From Bradyrhizobium sp. WSM1417 (GTDB lineage Bacteria; Pseudomonadota; Alphaproteobacteria; Rhizobiales; Xanthobacteraceae): 64,000 nucleotides of DNA. The DNA is taken from positions 846,501 through 910,500 of the forward strand of contig NZ_KI911783.1 of the NCBI RefSeq assembly GCF_000515415.1, given 5' to 3'. The notes below the pieces were generated by a model. It did no database searches. It was not told where the DNA came from and saw nothing but the letters and a program-made list of their open reading frames with translations. Below are positions 48,003-58,128 of the stretch, piece after piece. A program made the translations under genes and the position numbers. The stretch's first letter is position 1. Every line of letters starts with the position of its first letter.

Positions 48003-48039
48003 ACGGCCCGTCCGGATGTCCGGCGGGCCGTTTTGTTTT
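48003..48039 (+). terminator. Rho-independent terminator of infC
   Basis: ACGGCCCG and CGGGCCGT (8 bp) with the inner CCGG/CCGG extension, followed by TTTGTTTT. Confidence 0.9.
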
Positions 48040-48067
48040 GGCCGAGGTGCAAGCTGCGAGCTCGGTT

Positions 48068-48188
48068 GTAACCTCTCCCGCTTGCGGAGAGGTCGGCGCG
48101 TCGGGTGAGGGCTCTCTCCTCTTGGGGGTCCTCGCCTGCGGAGATACCCTCTCCCCAACCCCCCCCCGCAGGCGGGGGAGGGAGCGCA
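48068..48188. repeat. CTCTCCCGC-type nested palindromic repeat
   Basis: Opens with CCTCTCCCGCTTGCGGAGAGG and closes with GCAGGCGGGGGAGGG, inner GGGTGAGGGC/ACCCTCTCCCC. Same family as 14466-14588. Confidence 0.75.
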
Positions 48189-48203
48189 TCGCGTGCTTGG
48201 CGA

Positions 48204-48608
48204 CTAGCTCCTCGTCGCTTGCCAGGTGCCGCTGCACTGATCGCCGGAGATGATACCCTTCCACGAACCGGCGCCGTTCACGCCAGCGAGCCGGCCGCCG
48301 CCGCGGGCATGGGACGCCCCGACCGAGACCTGGACCGCGACGGTACCGCTGCGCTTGACCGTGCCGGAGACCCGGCCACCGCCCGCGGACGACACCCGAC
48401 TGCCCGCGACGGTGAAGGGAACGCTGTAGCCGGAGCTGCAATTGCCGCGGGTGGTGGCGAAGGTGACGTTCCAGACGCCGTCATAGCCGCGGATGCGGGC
48501 ATCGGCAGTCGACGGAAATGCAGCGATGGCGAGCACGGCTAACAGCGCCAGGCGGCGCGGACGGGCGACATCGGTCAAAGACGACAGCAACTGAGAAAAA
48601 TGGGGCAT
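48204..48608 (-). CDS. Secreted hypothetical protein
   Basis: 134 aa. A signal peptide covers about residues 15-37 (RLALLAVLAIAAFPSTADA). The mature part is a glycine/serine-rich beta-type domain: YDGVWNVTFATTRGNCSSG, RVSGTVKRSGTVAVQVS, ISGDQCSGTWQATRS, with two cysteines that could form a disulphide. Looks like a family confined to Bradyrhizobium-like bacteria. ATG at 48608; function unknown. Confidence 0.75.
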   Translation of the reverse strand: MPHFSQLLSSLTDVARPRRLALLAVLAIAAFPSTADARIRGYDGVWNVTFATTRGNCSSGYSVPFTVAGSRVSSAGGGRVSGTVKRSGTVAVQVSVGASHARGGGRLAGVNGAGSWKGIISGDQCSGTWQATRS

Positions 48609-48878
48609 TTTAATCCTGCTCCGGGCGCCACGGCCCGGACATGAGGTTAGCAATTCCGGATAGTCGGCGGCTAGGTTCCACCGGTTCATCGTTGCCAATT
48701 CGCCCGTCCTCTGTCATAAGCCCAGCCTTCATTGCCCGGCTGATTAAGGGCTGCCGTGGCGGTGTCCGTGCGGGTTTCGCGCTTGTTCGTAAAACCTGAG
48801 CACAATCAACGCTCTAACGAGCATTTTGACGGCCAGCCGCCTTCGCGGGCGGATTTCTATGGCCATTAGGAGAGCCAA

Positions 48879-49079
48879 ATGCCCAAGCTGAAGACCAAAT
48901 CGGGCGCTAAAAAGCGCTTCAAGGTGACTGCCACCGGCAAAGTGATGTTCGCTCATCGCAGCAAGCGTCACGGCATGATCAAGCGGACGAAGAAGCAGAT
49001 CCGGCAGCTGCGCGGCACCGCCGTGCTGTTCAAGACCGACGGCGACAACGTCAAGAAGTACTTCTTGCCGAACGCCTGA
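48879..49079 (+). CDS. rpmI: 50S ribosomal protein L35
   Basis: 66 aa, basic. Family marks [20 protein letters not shown] and [20 protein letters not shown]. Ribosome site AGGAG seven bases before ATG. Followed after 89 bases by rplT. The 180-base upstream region may hold the operon promoter; I see no definite site. Confidence 0.97.
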   Translation: MPKLKTKSGAKKRFKVTATGKVMFAHRSKRHGMIKRTKKQIRQLRGTAVLFKTDGDNVKKYFLPNA

Positions 49080-49168
49080 TCGCGTCCAAGATCGTTCAAG
49101 ATCATTGCCACCCGCGCCGCAGCTTCGCGGCGATCCGAACATCAAGTCGCTTCTGAAGGATATTTGTC

Positions 49169-49528
49169 ATGGCTCGCGTCAAACGCGGTGTGACCGCCCA
49201 CGCCAAGCACAAGAAAGTCTACAAGGCCGCCAAGGGTTTCCGTGGCCGCCGCAAGAACACGATCCGCACCGCCAAGCCGGCGGTCGAGAAGGCTCTCGTG
49301 TATGCCTTCCGTGATCGCAAGCGCAAGAAGCGGACGTTCCGCGCGCTCTGGATCCAGCGCATCAACGCTGCTGTGCGTCCGTTCGGCCTGACCTACAGCC
49401 GCTTTATCGACGGCATGGCCAAGTCCGGGATCACCGTGGACCGCAAGGTGCTGTCGGATCTCGCGATCAACGAGCCCGCGTCGTTCCAGGTGATCGCCGA
49501 GAAGGCCAAGGCCGCTCTGGCGGCTTGA
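49169..49528 (+). CDS. rplT: 50S ribosomal protein L20
   Basis: 119 aa, strongly basic N-terminus ([20 protein letters not shown]) and a helical C-terminal domain ([20 protein letters not shown]). Binds 23S rRNA early in assembly and in E. coli represses its own operon. ATG at 49169 with GGA ten bases upstream. Confidence 0.97.
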   Translation: MARVKRGVTAHAKHKKVYKAAKGFRGRRKNTIRTAKPAVEKALVYAFRDRKRKKRTFRALWIQRINAAVRPFGLTYSRFIDGMAKSGITVDRKVLSDLAINEPASFQVIAEKAKAALAA

Positions 49529-49529
49529 G

Positions 49530-49940
49530 CTAACGGCCGGCTCCGCCGGCCTTCAGCGCGCGTTGCGAGTAGCGCTGGGCGATCTCCGCCCGGCAGAATG
49601 CCGTGAATGACAGGTACATGGTGCCGGATTTATTCCGGTACTTCCGGTCGCACACGCGCATCTCGCGTTGGTAAGCCTGTTTCCGCGCAATGTTGAGGCC
49701 GGGCATGAAGTCCGCCTCGCATTTCTTCTCGACGGCGGCGCCGAGCTGGACATCACCGCTCGCGGTCAATTGGCAATCCTGAAACATTTTCATCGCGCTT
49801 TCGCAGCCCTTCTGGGCAGCGATGGTGTCAACCACCTCGTCCAGCGTCATGGATTTCTCCATGCAGACCATGGCGCGCGCCGGGGTGCTCGCGACCAAGA
49901 GAACGACGGCGAGAGCAGCCAGACCGGATCTTGAGAGCAT
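49530..49940 (-). CDS. Secreted Cys-rich hypothetical protein
   Basis: 136 aa. Signal peptide about 1-23 (MLSRSGLAALAVVLL to PARA). Six cysteines in the mature part (VCMEKS, KGCESAM, QDCQLTA, KKCEADF, RVCDRKY, FCRAEI), probably three disulphides. Unknown function. Starts 149 bases divergent from pheS, ends two bases after rplT on the other strand. Confidence 0.75.
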   Translation of the reverse strand: MLSRSGLAALAVVLLVASTPARAMVCMEKSMTLDEVVDTIAAQKGCESAMKMFQDCQLTASGDVQLGAAVEKKCEADFMPGLNIARKQAYQREMRVCDRKYRNKSGTMYLSFTAFCRAEIAQRYSQRALKAGGAGR

Positions 49941-50089
49941 CGCGAAAGCCTCCTTGCATCCCCTTGGTGCCAGGCCCCCGCGCGAGGTTCAACCCAGCCG
50001 CTCGTCAGCCCGAATGACCGGCTTTTCGCTTGACGTTACGGCCTTCGGGCGGCGACAACCCAGCCGAATTTGGCAGCAGGGATTTGACC

Positions 50090-51172
50090 GTGTCCGACCT
50101 CGCAATGCTCGAAACATCCATCCTCGACCAGATCGCCGCCGCCGGCGACGAGGCCGCCCTCGAAGCGGTGCGCGTCGCTGCCCTCGGCAAGAAAGGCTCG
50201 ATCTCGGCGCTGCTTGCCACGCTCGGAAAGATGTCGCCGGACGAGCGCAAGACGCAAGGTGCTGCGATCAACCAGGCCAAGGACAAGGTCACCGAGGCGC
50301 TCGCCGCGCGGCGCGACGTCTTGAAATCGGCGGCGCTCGACGCGCGGCTTGCGTCGGAAACCATCGACGTCACCCTGCCGCTGCGCGATGCGCCGGCTGA
50401 GGCCGGCCGCATCCATCCGCTGAGCCAGGTCTGGGACGAGCTGACCACGATCTTTGCCGACATGGGATTCTCGGTCGCCGAAGGCCCCGATATCGAAACC
50501 GACGACTACAACTTCACCAAGCTGAATTTTCCGGAAGGCCATCCCGCGCGCGAGATGCACGACACCTTCTTCTTCCATCCGAAGGAGGACGGCTCCCGCA
50601 TGCTGTTGCGAACCCACACCTCACCTGTGCAGGTGCGCACCATGCTGAGCCAAAAGCCGCCGATCCGCGTGATCTGCCCGGGCCGCACCTATCGCATCGA
50701 TTCGGATGCGACCCACACGCCGCAATTCCATCAGGTCGAAGGCCTCGTCATCGACAAGCACTCCCACCTCGGGCACCTCAAATGGATCCTGCACGAGTTC
50801 TGCAAGGCGTTCTTCGAGGTCGATCACATCAACATGCGCTTCCGGCCCTCGTTCTTCCCGTTCACCGAACCGTCGCTGGAAGTCGACATCCAGTGCCGCC
50901 GCGACAAGGGCGAGATCCGCTTCGGCGAGGGCGAGGACTGGCTCGAGATTCTCGGCTGCGGCATGGTGCATCCGAACGTGCTGCGCGCCTGCGGCATCGA
51001 TCCCGACGAGTACCAGGGCTTCGCCTGGGGCATGGGCATCGACCGCATCGCCATGCTGAAATACGGCATCGCCGATCTGCGCCAGCTGTTCGACAGTGAC
51101 GTCCGCTGGCTCTCCCATTACGGCTTCAAGCCGCTGGAAGTACCGACCCTCGCGGGAGGGCTGAGCTCGTGA
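50090..51172 (+). CDS. pheS: Phenylalanyl-tRNA synthetase alpha chain
   Basis: Catalytic subunit of the alpha2-beta2 enzyme, 360 aa. N-terminal coiled-coil arm, then class II core: motif 2 [12 protein letters not shown] with RTHTSPVQ upstream, motif 3 [13 protein letters not shown]. The start is GTG at 50090, with AGGGA eight bases upstream, giving [12 protein letters not shown]. In most bacteria pheT follows directly; here a DUF559 gene and repeats lie between. An RNA-based attenuator was not seen. Confidence 0.95.
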   Translation: MSDLAMLETSILDQIAAAGDEAALEAVRVAALGKKGSISALLATLGKMSPDERKTQGAAINQAKDKVTEALAARRDVLKSAALDARLASETIDVTLPLRDAPAEAGRIHPLSQVWDELTTIFADMGFSVAEGPDIETDDYNFTKLNFPEGHPAREMHDTFFFHPKEDGSRMLLRTHTSPVQVRTMLSQKPPIRVICPGRTYRIDSDATHTPQFHQVEGLVIDKHSHLGHLKWILHEFCKAFFEVDHINMRFRPSFFPFTEPSLEVDIQCRRDKGEIRFGEGEDWLEILGCGMVHPNVLRACGIDPDEYQGFAWGMGIDRIAMLKYGIADLRQLFDSDVRWLSHYGFKPLEVPTLAGGLSS

Positions 51173-51237
51173 TGGCGATGCTCGGACATGAGCTTGCGAA
51201 GACTCTCTCCGTTCCCTTCGCTGAGAGAAGCCTCTCC

Positions 51238-51382
51238 CTCTCCCTACCCGTCCCCCGCAAGCGGGGGAGGGAATGGATGGAGCGCGTGCGGGGCGTCCGC
51301 CTCATGGAAACGTATTCTCGCTCCCCGCGAGTGGTCGGACTCCCTCCCCCGCGTGCGGGGGAGGGTTGGGGTGAGGGTTTCT
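51238..51382. repeat. CTCTCCCGC-type nested palindromic repeat between pheS and the DUF559 gene
   Basis: CCCCCGCAAGCGGGGGAGGG and a second arm with CCTCCCCCGCGTGCGGGGGAGG (cores), followed by GTTGGGGTGAGGG. Same family as 14466-14588; it reads through in frame with the DUF559 gene. Confidence 0.8.
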
Positions 51383-51387
51383 CCGCA

Positions 51388-51846
51388 ATGGGGCTGCCGA
51401 TGGTCGATCCCAAGCATCCGGACTGGAAAGTACCGGCCAAGCTACGAGCCAATGCGCGCGCGCTCAGACGCAATTCGACCGACGCGGAGCGCATTCTTTG
51501 GTCGGAGCTACGCGGCGGCCGGCTAAACGGTGCGAGTTTCCGGCGTCAGGTACCAATTGAGAATTACGTCGCCGATTTCATCTGCCACGCGGCTAAGCTC
51601 GTCATCGAGCTCGATGGCGGCCAACACTTCTCGGATGAAGGCGAGCGCGCCGACGCGCGGCGATCTGCTGTGATCGAAGCGAAGGGCTTCAAGGTGCTCC
51701 GCTTCAGCAATCTCGACGTCATGATCAATCGTGCCGGCGTTCTCGAAACAATTGCCACCACCATTGCGGAGAGAGCCCCCACCCCAACCCTCCCCCGCAA
51801 GCGGGAGAGGGAGCAGACCGTTCCCGTGGAGAAAAAGCAGCCATGA
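51388..51846 (+). CDS. DUF559 (Vsr-like endonuclease-fold) protein
   Basis: 152 aa. Core: [60 protein letters not shown] with the ELDGGQH active-site-like strand. DUF559 is related to very-short-patch-repair nucleases; its role is unknown. The open frame runs back to the pheS stop through a palindromic repeat; ATG 51388 is taken as start since the domain begins there. The C-terminus ([13 protein letters not shown]) is itself translated repeat. The stop overlaps the pheT start (ATGA). Confidence 0.85.
   Translation: MGLPMVDPKHPDWKVPAKLRANARALRRNSTDAERILWSELRGGRLNGASFRRQVPIENYVADFICHAAKLVIELDGGQHFSDEGERADARRSAVIEAKGFKVLRFSNLDVMINRAGVLETIATTIAERAPTPTLPRKREREQTVPVEKKQP
51764..51826. repeat. Repeat element translated at the DUF559 C-terminus
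   Basis: GAGAGCCCCCACCCCAACCC and CCCCCGCAAGCGGGAGAGGG (cores). It encodes the [13 protein letters not shown] peptide. Same family as 51238-51382, on the other side of the gene, in opposite orientation. Confidence 0.75.
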
Positions 51847-54251
51847 AATTCACTCTCTCCTGGCTGAAGGAACATCTCGAGACCGACGAGCCGCTGGACA
51901 AGCTCGCCGAGAAGCTCACCATGATCGGGCTCGAGGTCGAGAACATCGAGGACAAGGCGAAGGCGCTGAAGCCGTTCACCATCGCGAAGGTGATATCCGC
52001 CGAGCAGCATCCGAATGCGGATCGGCTGCGCGTCTGCATGGTCGACACCGGCGACGGTGGCGCACCGGTGCAGGTGGTGTGCGGCGCGCCGAATGCGCGC
52101 ACGGGTCTCGTCAGCGTGTTTTCGCCGCCCGGCACCTACATTCCCGGCAAGGACATCACGCTCGGTGTCGGCACCATCCGTGGCGTCGAGAGCCGCGGCA
52201 TGCTGTGCTCGGCGGCTGAATTGCAGATTTCCAACGACCATGACGGCATCATGGAATTGCCCGCGGATGCGCCGATCGGCGCTGCTTACGCCGCATGGGC
52301 CGGCCTCGGCGATCCCGTGGTCGAGATCAATCTGACCCCGAACCGGCAGGACTGCACCGGCGTGCACGGCATCGCGCGCGACCTTGCCGCCGCCGACATG
52401 GGCAAGTTCAAAGACCCGGCCATCAAGCCGATCAAGGGCGAATTCCCGTGCCCGGTGAAGGTCACGGTCGAAGACGCCGCGCTGTGCCCCGGCTTCGCGC
52501 TGCGCCTCGTGCGCGGCGTGAAGAACGGGCCATCGCCGGAATGGCTGCAGAAGCGGCTGACCGCGATCGGGCTGCGCCCGATCAACGCGCTGGTCGACAT
52601 CACCAACTTCATGACTTACGACCGCGCACGGCCGCTGCACGTGTTCGACGCGAAGAAAGTGAAGGGCAATCTCGTGGTGCGCCGCGCGCGTGACGGCGAG
52701 ACGCTGCTCGCGCTCGACGGCCGCAGCTACAATCTCGATCCCGCGATTTGCGTGATCGCGGACGAGCACGGCGTCGAATCGCTCGCCGGCATCATGGGCG
52801 GCGAGGCCTCGGGCTGCGACGAGACCACCACGGACGTGCTGATCGAATCGGCGCTGTGGAACGAGATCAACATCGCCCAGACCGGCCGCAAGCTCGGCAT
52901 CAATTCGGACGCGCGTTACCGATTCGAGCGCGGCATCGATCCGGCCTTCATGGTGCCGGGGCTGGAGCTTGCGACGAAACTCGTGATGGAGATGTGCGGC
53001 GGCACGCCGTCCGAGAACGTCGTGGTCGGCAAGACCTTCGGCGACGACCGCGTGATCGATTTTCCGGTCACCGAGGTCAAGCGGCTCTCGGGCATCGAAG
53101 TGCCGATGCCGGAGATGAAACGCATCCTGACCCATCTCGGTTTCATGATGGCGGGCCCGGGCCCCGTCGTGAAGGTCGCGGTGCCGTCGTGGCGGACCGA
53201 CGTGCACGGCAAGGCCGACATCGTCGAGGAAGTCGTCCGCATCCACGGCGTCGACAAGGTGCCGATGACGCCGTTCGAGCGCGGCGAGGACGCACGCAAA
53301 CCCGTGCTGACCCCGCTCCAGCTCCGCACCCGCCGCGCCAGACGCGCGCTGGCGAGCCGCGGCATCATCGAAGCGGTGACTTGGTCCTTCATCACGAAAT
53401 CCGCGGCCGAGTTGTTCGGCGGCGGCCAGCGCGAACTCGAGGTCGCCAACCCGATCGCGTCGGATCTCTCCGACATGCGCCCGACCCTGTTGGCGGGCCT
53501 GATCGCGGCGGCGCAGGCCAATGCCGATCGCGGCTTTGGCGATGTCGCGCTGTTCGAGGTCGGGCAGGTGTTCAAGGGCGACCGACCGCAGGATCAGTTC
53601 ATGGCGGCAAGCGGCGTCCGCCGCGGCTTTGCGTCGTCGCAAGGCCTCGGACGGCACTGGTCGGGTTCGGCGCAGGCTGACTTGTTCGACGCCAAGGCCG
53701 ATGCGCTCGCGGTGCTCGCTGCCGCCGGCGCACCGATGCAAGCGCTTCAGATCGTCGCGGGCGGCCCGTCCTGGCTGCATCCCGGGCGCTCCGGCACGAT
53801 CCAGATCGGGCCGCAGAACGTGCTCGGCTATTTCGGCGAGGTGCATCCGCGCGCGCTCGAGGCGCTCGGTGCCGGCGGCCCGCTGATGGTATTCGAGGTG
53901 ATCCTCGACCGCATCCCCGAGGCGAAGAAGAAGCCGACCCGTGCCAAGCCCGTGATCGAGCTGTCGGCATTCCAGCCGGTCTCACGCGATTTCGCCTTCA
54001 TTGTCGACCGCACCGTGAAGGGCGGCGATATCGTGCGCGCGGCCCAGAGCGTCGACAAAAAGCTGATCACCGCCGTGAACGTGTTCGACGTCTACGAAGG
54101 CAAGGGCATCGACGACGGCAAGAAATCGATCGCAATCGCGGTGACGATCCAGCCGCGCGAAAAAACCCTGACCGACCAGGAGATCGAGGCCGTCGCCGCG
54201 AAGATCGTGGCGGAGGTGACGAAGAAGACCGGCGGCACTTTGAGAGCATGA
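51843..54251 (+). CDS. pheT: Phenylalanyl-tRNA synthetase beta chain
   Basis: 802 aa. N-terminal [19 protein letters not shown], tRNA-binding EMAP-like domain (residues about 40-150), B3/B4 editing domain, B5 domain, core-like domain and a C-terminal anticodon-binding FDX-ACB domain ([17 protein letters not shown]). ATG overlaps the DUF559 stop (ATGA); the GGAG ribosome site lies within the repeat-derived end of that gene. So pheT translation is coupled to an inserted gene. Confidence 0.95.
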   Translation: MKFTLSWLKEHLETDEPLDKLAEKLTMIGLEVENIEDKAKALKPFTIAKVISAEQHPNADRLRVCMVDTGDGGAPVQVVCGAPNARTGLVSVFSPPGTYIPGKDITLGVGTIRGVESRGMLCSAAELQISNDHDGIMELPADAPIGAAYAAWAGLGDPVVEINLTPNRQDCTGVHGIARDLAAADMGKFKDPAIKPIKGEFPCPVKVTVEDAALCPGFALRLVRGVKNGPSPEWLQKRLTAIGLRPINALVDITNFMTYDRARPLHVFDAKKVKGNLVVRRARDGETLLALDGRSYNLDPAICVIADEHGVESLAGIMGGEASGCDETTTDVLIESALWNEINIAQTGRKLGINSDARYRFERGIDPAFMVPGLELATKLVMEMCGGTPSENVVVGKTFGDDRVIDFPVTEVKRLSGIEVPMPEMKRILTHLGFMMAGPGPVVKVAVPSWRTDVHGKADIVEEVVRIHGVDKVPMTPFERGEDARKPVLTPLQLRTRRARRALASRGIIEAVTWSFITKSAAELFGGGQRELEVANPIASDLSDMRPTLLAGLIAAAQANADRGFGDVALFEVGQVFKGDRPQDQFMAASGVRRGFASSQGLGRHWSGSAQADLFDAKADALAVLAAAGAPMQALQIVAGGPSWLHPGRSGTIQIGPQNVLGYFGEVHPRALEALGAGGPLMVFEVILDRIPEAKKKPTRAKPVIELSAFQPVSRDFAFIVDRTVKGGDIVRAAQSVDKKLITAVNVFDVYEGKGIDDGKKSIAIAVTIQPREKTLTDQEIEAVAAKIVAEVTKKTGGTLRA

Positions 54252-54274
54252 TCATGCTCGAGAAATCATAGAGC

Positions 54275-55045
54275 ATGAGTCTCACTGACTTTCTTCCAAA
54301 GGACGTCAGCCTCACTGTTGCGATGGCGCTCTGCGCCGTCGCTTTCGTTTCGGGCACCGCGCGCGGCTTCTCCGGCTTCGGCTCGGCGCTGATCTTCATG
54401 CCGCTGGCGAGCAGCATCGCGGCGCCGCGTCTGGTTGCCGCGCTGCTCCTCGTGATCGACTTCGTCGCGGCCGCGCCGCTGCTGCCCGACGCCTGGCGCA
54501 AGGCCGACCGCAAAGCCACCGCCGTGATCGTGCTGGGCGCGCTGGTCGGCGTCCCCGTCGGCACCTATTTCCTCAGCGTGCTCGAACCCGTCACGACGCG
54601 ATGGATCATCTCCTGCTTCGTTGCCGCGCTGTTGCTTCTGTTGCTTTCGGGCTGGCGCTATCGCGGCAAGGACCACGCCTGGCTCTCGGTCGGCATCGGC
54701 AGCCTCTCCGGCTTCTGCAGCGGCCTCGCCCAGACCGGCGGCCCGCCGATCGTCGGCTATTGGCTCGGCCGCCCCATCGCCCCGATCATTGCGCGCGCCA
54801 ACATCCTGCTGTTCTTCGGCGCGTCGGACTTGTTCTCGATGATCAGTTACGCGACCACTGGCCTGATCTCGCGCGAATCACTGGCGCTCTCGCTGATCGT
54901 CGGACCGGTCTACGCAATCGGCGTCGCCTTCGGTGCGTCGCTGTTCGGCCGTGCCAGCGAGCAAGTGTTTCGCGCCATTTGCTACGGGCTGATCGCGGTG
55001 GCCGTGATTGCCGGACTGCCGGCGCTCGATGGAATTTTGCGCTGA
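54275..55045 (+). CDS. TauE/SafE family sulfite exporter-like protein
   Basis: 256 aa, about seven or eight TM segments; RGFSGFGSALIFMPL and CSGLAQTGGPPIVGYWLG are the two conserved half-repeats. The family moves organosulfur anions or protons; substrate unknown. ATG at 54275, 23 bases after pheT, so it may read through from the operon. A palindromic repeat follows. Confidence 0.88.
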   Translation: MSLTDFLPKDVSLTVAMALCAVAFVSGTARGFSGFGSALIFMPLASSIAAPRLVAALLLVIDFVAAAPLLPDAWRKADRKATAVIVLGALVGVPVGTYFLSVLEPVTTRWIISCFVAALLLLLLSGWRYRGKDHAWLSVGIGSLSGFCSGLAQTGGPPIVGYWLGRPIAPIIARANILLFFGASDLFSMISYATTGLISRESLALSLIVGPVYAIGVAFGASLFGRASEQVFRAICYGLIAVAVIAGLPALDGILR

Positions 55046-55056
55046 ATTGTCCTTAG

Positions 55057-55188
55057 TCGTCCTGGCGAAAGCCAGGACCCATTACCCGGTCAGCGCTATA
55101 GCGCGAAGCTGATAACCCCAAATCTTCGCCAAACCACTTCCTGGAGTCATGGGTCCTGGATCTGCGCTGCGCTTGTCCAGGACGACGA
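55057..55188. repeat. REP-like element after the TauE gene
   Basis: GTCCTGGC-GAAA-GCCAGGAC (55059-55078) at one end and GTCCTGGATC...GTCCAGGACGAC at the other, with CGTCGTCC-type outer arms. Between convergent genes. Confidence 0.75.
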
Positions 55189-55201
55189 TGACTCAATTGC
55201 C

Positions 55202-56590
55202 CTATTGCCGCGGCGCCCTGCGCTTCTTCGTCGATTGCGTCGGGACATCGGCCGGCTCGTCCTTGAGCGCGCCGATCTTGCGCAAGGCCGCGTCCGCGGC
55301 GCGCTCGCCGCTTTCCCAGGCGCCGTCGACGGTGCCCCACAGCGTCTCGTGCGTGGCTTCGCCGGCGAGGAACATGTTGCCGATCGGCTCGGCGAGGATC
55401 CTTCGCGAGAGCTGACCGCCGGGCGAGGCTGCCGACATCGCACCCATCACGAACGGCGAGGCGTTCCAGCGCGTCACGCTGGCTTTCTGCACGGCGACGG
55501 CAACCTCGCTGCCGAACAGCTTCGTGATCCATTCTCTGGCGAAGGCCGTCATCGCCTTCTCGCCTTGCTGGGTGAGATCACGGCCGAACGAGCCGCCGAC
55601 ATCGATCGAACACAGCGAGGATCCGCCGATATTGGCGAACATCAGCGCCGTGCGCGTCGAGTTGCTCTGCTCGATCAGGATGTCGTCGCGCGACAGGCCG
55701 AGCGGATTGCCCGGCAGCTGCAGCACAATGTGATCGTAGCTTCCGAGCGTGAGCTTCGAGGCGGCATCGAGCGTGCGCTTGGGAATGTCAGGCCCAAACT
55801 TGATCGCGCCCGAAATCAGCACATTGGTCGAGACCGTGATGATGGCGGCGCGCGCGGCGATCCTGCCTGCCTGTGTCTCCACGCTGACGTCACGATTGCT
55901 CCAGACGATCCGGCTCGCCGGTGTCGACAGCGCGACCGGCGCCTGCTCACCGAGTTTGGTGATCAGGGTCCCCAGGCCCTGACGGCAGGCGATTGCAGCG
56001 TTGCGATCCTGTGCCCGCGCCTTGTCGATCGCAGACAACTCCTTCAGGTCCTTCCCGGCGAAGCCCGCGCCCAGCATGAACTCGGCCGCGCCGGCCCAGT
56101 CGCCGAGATCCTTCGGCAGCACCGAGGCGCAGGCGGTATCGAGCTTGCCGCGCGCGGCCTCGTCGATGGCGCGGTTGGCGCGCACCAGCGCCGCCAGGAA
56201 CTCCTCGGTCTCGCCGGCGCGTGCGTTGCGGCGACCTATGCGCATCTTCTGGCCTGACGGCGCCGGCAGAACGTCGAGCCCGGCGCTGCGCGCCAGCCGG
56301 ATCATCGGATTGGTGTCGGGATTGTGCATCCAGCGCGCGCCGCGATCGAACGGCGTGTCGAAGGTGGTCGTATCCGTGATGCAGCGGCCGCCGATCTGCG
56401 ACGCAGCTTCCACCACCACGACCTTGCGATTGGCCGCCATGATGCGCCGCGCCGCGGCAATTCCGGCCGCGCCCGCACCGATCACGACGATGTCAGCCTC
56501 CCGCGGCAGGGTCGCGGCGGTTGCGCGCAGGACCGGCATCGCGGCAAGGCCCGCCGATGCCGATAGGAAGCTGCGGCGCGTGATTGTCAT
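55202..56590 (-). CDS. Flavin-containing amine oxidase-type protein with Tat signal
   Basis: 462 aa. Twin-arginine signal TRRSFLSASAGLAAMP at the N-terminus, so exported folded with FAD. Rossmann GAGAAGIAAARRI at about 37-49, GGRCITDT, and FAD-binding C-terminal FLAGEATHETLWGTV. Oxidises an amine or related compound; substrate unknown. ATG at 56590. C-terminal TKKRRAPRQ is basic. Convergent with the TauE gene. Confidence 0.88.
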   Translation of the reverse strand: MTITRRSFLSASAGLAAMPVLRATAATLPREADIVVIGAGAAGIAAARRIMAANRKVVVVEAASQIGGRCITDTTTFDTPFDRGARWMHNPDTNPMIRLARSAGLDVLPAPSGQKMRIGRRNARAGETEEFLAALVRANRAIDEAARGKLDTACASVLPKDLGDWAGAAEFMLGAGFAGKDLKELSAIDKARAQDRNAAIACRQGLGTLITKLGEQAPVALSTPASRIVWSNRDVSVETQAGRIAARAAIITVSTNVLISGAIKFGPDIPKRTLDAASKLTLGSYDHIVLQLPGNPLGLSRDDILIEQSNSTRTALMFANIGGSSLCSIDVGGSFGRDLTQQGEKAMTAFAREWITKLFGSEVAVAVQKASVTRWNASPFVMGAMSAASPGGQLSRRILAEPIGNMFLAGEATHETLWGTVDGAWESGERAADAALRKIGALKDEPADVPTQSTKKRRAPRQ

Positions 56591-56782
56591 GGCATGGTTT
56601 CCGGAGACTTGCAGCAAACGGGAACAGCTAGCGAACCTTGCCGTATCTGATCTTGCGCGGCAACCATCATGGTGAATCAATCGTGCTTGATCTCACAGAG
56701 CGATGAACCGAATTGCAACACGTTCAGACCATGGTAGAGAAGAGAAAAAGACGGCCGGAAAAGGCCGTGGGGGAGTTTTGAA

Positions 56783-57760
56783 ATGGGGACGGTCCTGGAC
56801 TCAGTCGGCAAGCTGATTGCCGCGTACCTCTCGAAGGAGGTGCCGGGCTATGAGCCGTTCACACCGAGCGACCCCGAGCACCTGCGCGGCGTCATCGAGC
56901 CGGGCGACGTGCTGCTGGTCGAGGGCAACAACCGCATCTCGGGCATCATCAAATATCTGACGCAGTCGACCTGGTCCCACGGCGCACTCTATGTCGGCCC
57001 GATCGAGGGCGCGGAAGAGCCCGACGGCGAGCCGCACGTGCTGATCGAAGCCAATATCGGCGAAGGCGTCACCTCCGCGCCGCTGTCGAAATATTTCCCC
57101 TATCACACCCGCGTCTGCCGCCCGGTCGGGCTGTCCTATGAGGACCGCACCACGGTCTGCCGCTATGCGATCAACCGCATCGGCTTCGGCTACGATACCA
57201 AGAACATCGTCGACCTCATGCGCTTTCTGTTTCCGCTGCCGATCCCGCAGCGCTGGCGGCGACGCATGATCTCGATCGGCTCGGGCGATCCCACCAAGAT
57301 CATCTGCTCGGCCCTGATCGCGCAGGCGTTCGACGCCGTGCGTTACCCGATCCTGCCCAAGATCACCAAGGCCGGCAGCCGTGCTGCCCGCCGCGAGATC
57401 CTGCACATCCGCGATTCCTCGCTTTACATGCCCCGCGACTTCGACATCTCGCCCTATTTCGAAGTCGTCAAACCCACCATCGTGCACGGCTTCGACTACA
57501 CCGCCTTGCACTGGGCCGACAAGCAGAAGCCGCTCGAGGAGGTAGCCGGCACCTTCGGTGTGTTTCCAGAAACGTTCCGTGCGCCGCCGCTCGTTCCTGA
57601 AGCGATTGACGAAGAGGCGCCGCTTCCGGCTGAAGAAGTGAGCGCGCGGCCAGCGGAGACGGTCGAGCGCGTGATCGCCTCGGAGCACTTCCGGCTGCTG
57701 AAGAAGATCGCGATGTACCGCCCGAGGCGGCGCGGTCGAGTGCGCGAGAGGGCGGCGTAG
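56783..57760 (+). CDS. YiiX/NlpC-P60-like permuted cysteine hydrolase
   Basis: 325 aa. GDVLLVEGNNRISGIIKYLT, STWSHGALYVG with the conserved His, LIEANIGEGV, and IICSALIAQAF with the conserved Cys: the permuted papain-like order (His before Cys) of the YiiX/YebB group. Probably an amidase or peptidase acting on lipid-linked or peptidoglycan substrates. The C-terminal 80 residues are proline-rich and basic. ATG at 56783 with GGGGGAG upstream. Confidence 0.82.
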   Translation: MGTVLDSVGKLIAAYLSKEVPGYEPFTPSDPEHLRGVIEPGDVLLVEGNNRISGIIKYLTQSTWSHGALYVGPIEGAEEPDGEPHVLIEANIGEGVTSAPLSKYFPYHTRVCRPVGLSYEDRTTVCRYAINRIGFGYDTKNIVDLMRFLFPLPIPQRWRRRMISIGSGDPTKIICSALIAQAFDAVRYPILPKITKAGSRAARREILHIRDSSLYMPRDFDISPYFEVVKPTIVHGFDYTALHWADKQKPLEEVAGTFGVFPETFRAPPLVPEAIDEEAPLPAEEVSARPAETVERVIASEHFRLLKKIAMYRPRRRGRVRERAA

Positions 57761-57775
57761 CCGTCCCTCCACCAT

Positions 57776-57796
57776 CGTCATTGCGAAGCAATGACG
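57776..57796. terminator. Symmetric hairpin between convergent genes
   Basis: CGTCATTGC-GAA-GCAATGACG, a perfect 9-bp stem, 15 bases after the YiiX-like gene and seven bases after the csoR stop on the other strand. Probably bidirectional, or a REP remnant. Confidence 0.6.
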
Positions 57797-57802
57797 ACGA
57801 CC

Positions 57803-58078
57803 CTACCGCTCCGCCCGCCCGATCACCGCCATCAGCTCCGCGATCTTCTCGCGCTGGTCGGCCTTGTCGCCGCTCGCGATCGCATGCTCGACGCAATGGG
57901 CGACGTGATCTTTCAGAACCTCTTCCTCGACCCGGCGCAGCGCGGCGCGCACCGCCGAGATCTGCGTGACGATGTCGATGCAATAGCGGTCTTCCTCGAC
58001 CATTTTCGAGAGGCCGCGAACCTGCCCCTCGATCCGGCCGAGACGTTTTCCGACGGATGCCTTGATGTCCTTGCGCAT
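57803..58078 (-). CDS. csoR: CsoR-type copper-sensing repressor
   Basis: 91-aa all-helical regulator. [21 protein letters not shown] carries the first ligand Cys, and [11 protein letters not shown] gives the His-x3-Cys pair: Cys/His/Cys is the Cu(I) set of CsoR (nickel RcnR differs). ATG at 58078 ([10 protein letters not shown]), right next to a GC-flanked palindrome at 58087-58105. Divergent from the copper ATPase. Confidence 0.92.
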   Translation of the reverse strand: MRKDIKASVGKRLGRIEGQVRGLSKMVEEDRYCIDIVTQISAVRAALRRVEEEVLKDHVAHCVEHAIASGDKADQREKIAELMAVIGRAER

Positions 58079-58086
58079 GCGGACTA

Positions 58087-58105
58087 TATACCCCCCTAGG
58101 GTATA
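58087..58105. promoter_or_regulatory. Candidate CsoR operator
   Basis: TATACCC-CCCTA-GGGTATA, an inverted repeat with a G/C-tract core flanked by AT, the type bound by CsoR/FrmR-family proteins. It ends eight bases from the csoR start and 23 bases before the ATPase start. Confidence 0.78.
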
Positions 58106-58128
58106 ACTTGCAAGGCCGGAGCGTGGCA

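Noticed and set aside
51169-51387. N-terminal extension of the DUF559 protein
   Set aside because: Would be translated repeat; the domain starts at 51388. The open frame itself is reported as notable.
51564-53846. A 760-codon open frame on the minus strand opposite pheT
   Set aside because: Antisense shadow of pheT in the GC-rich third-position frame; no domain recognised.
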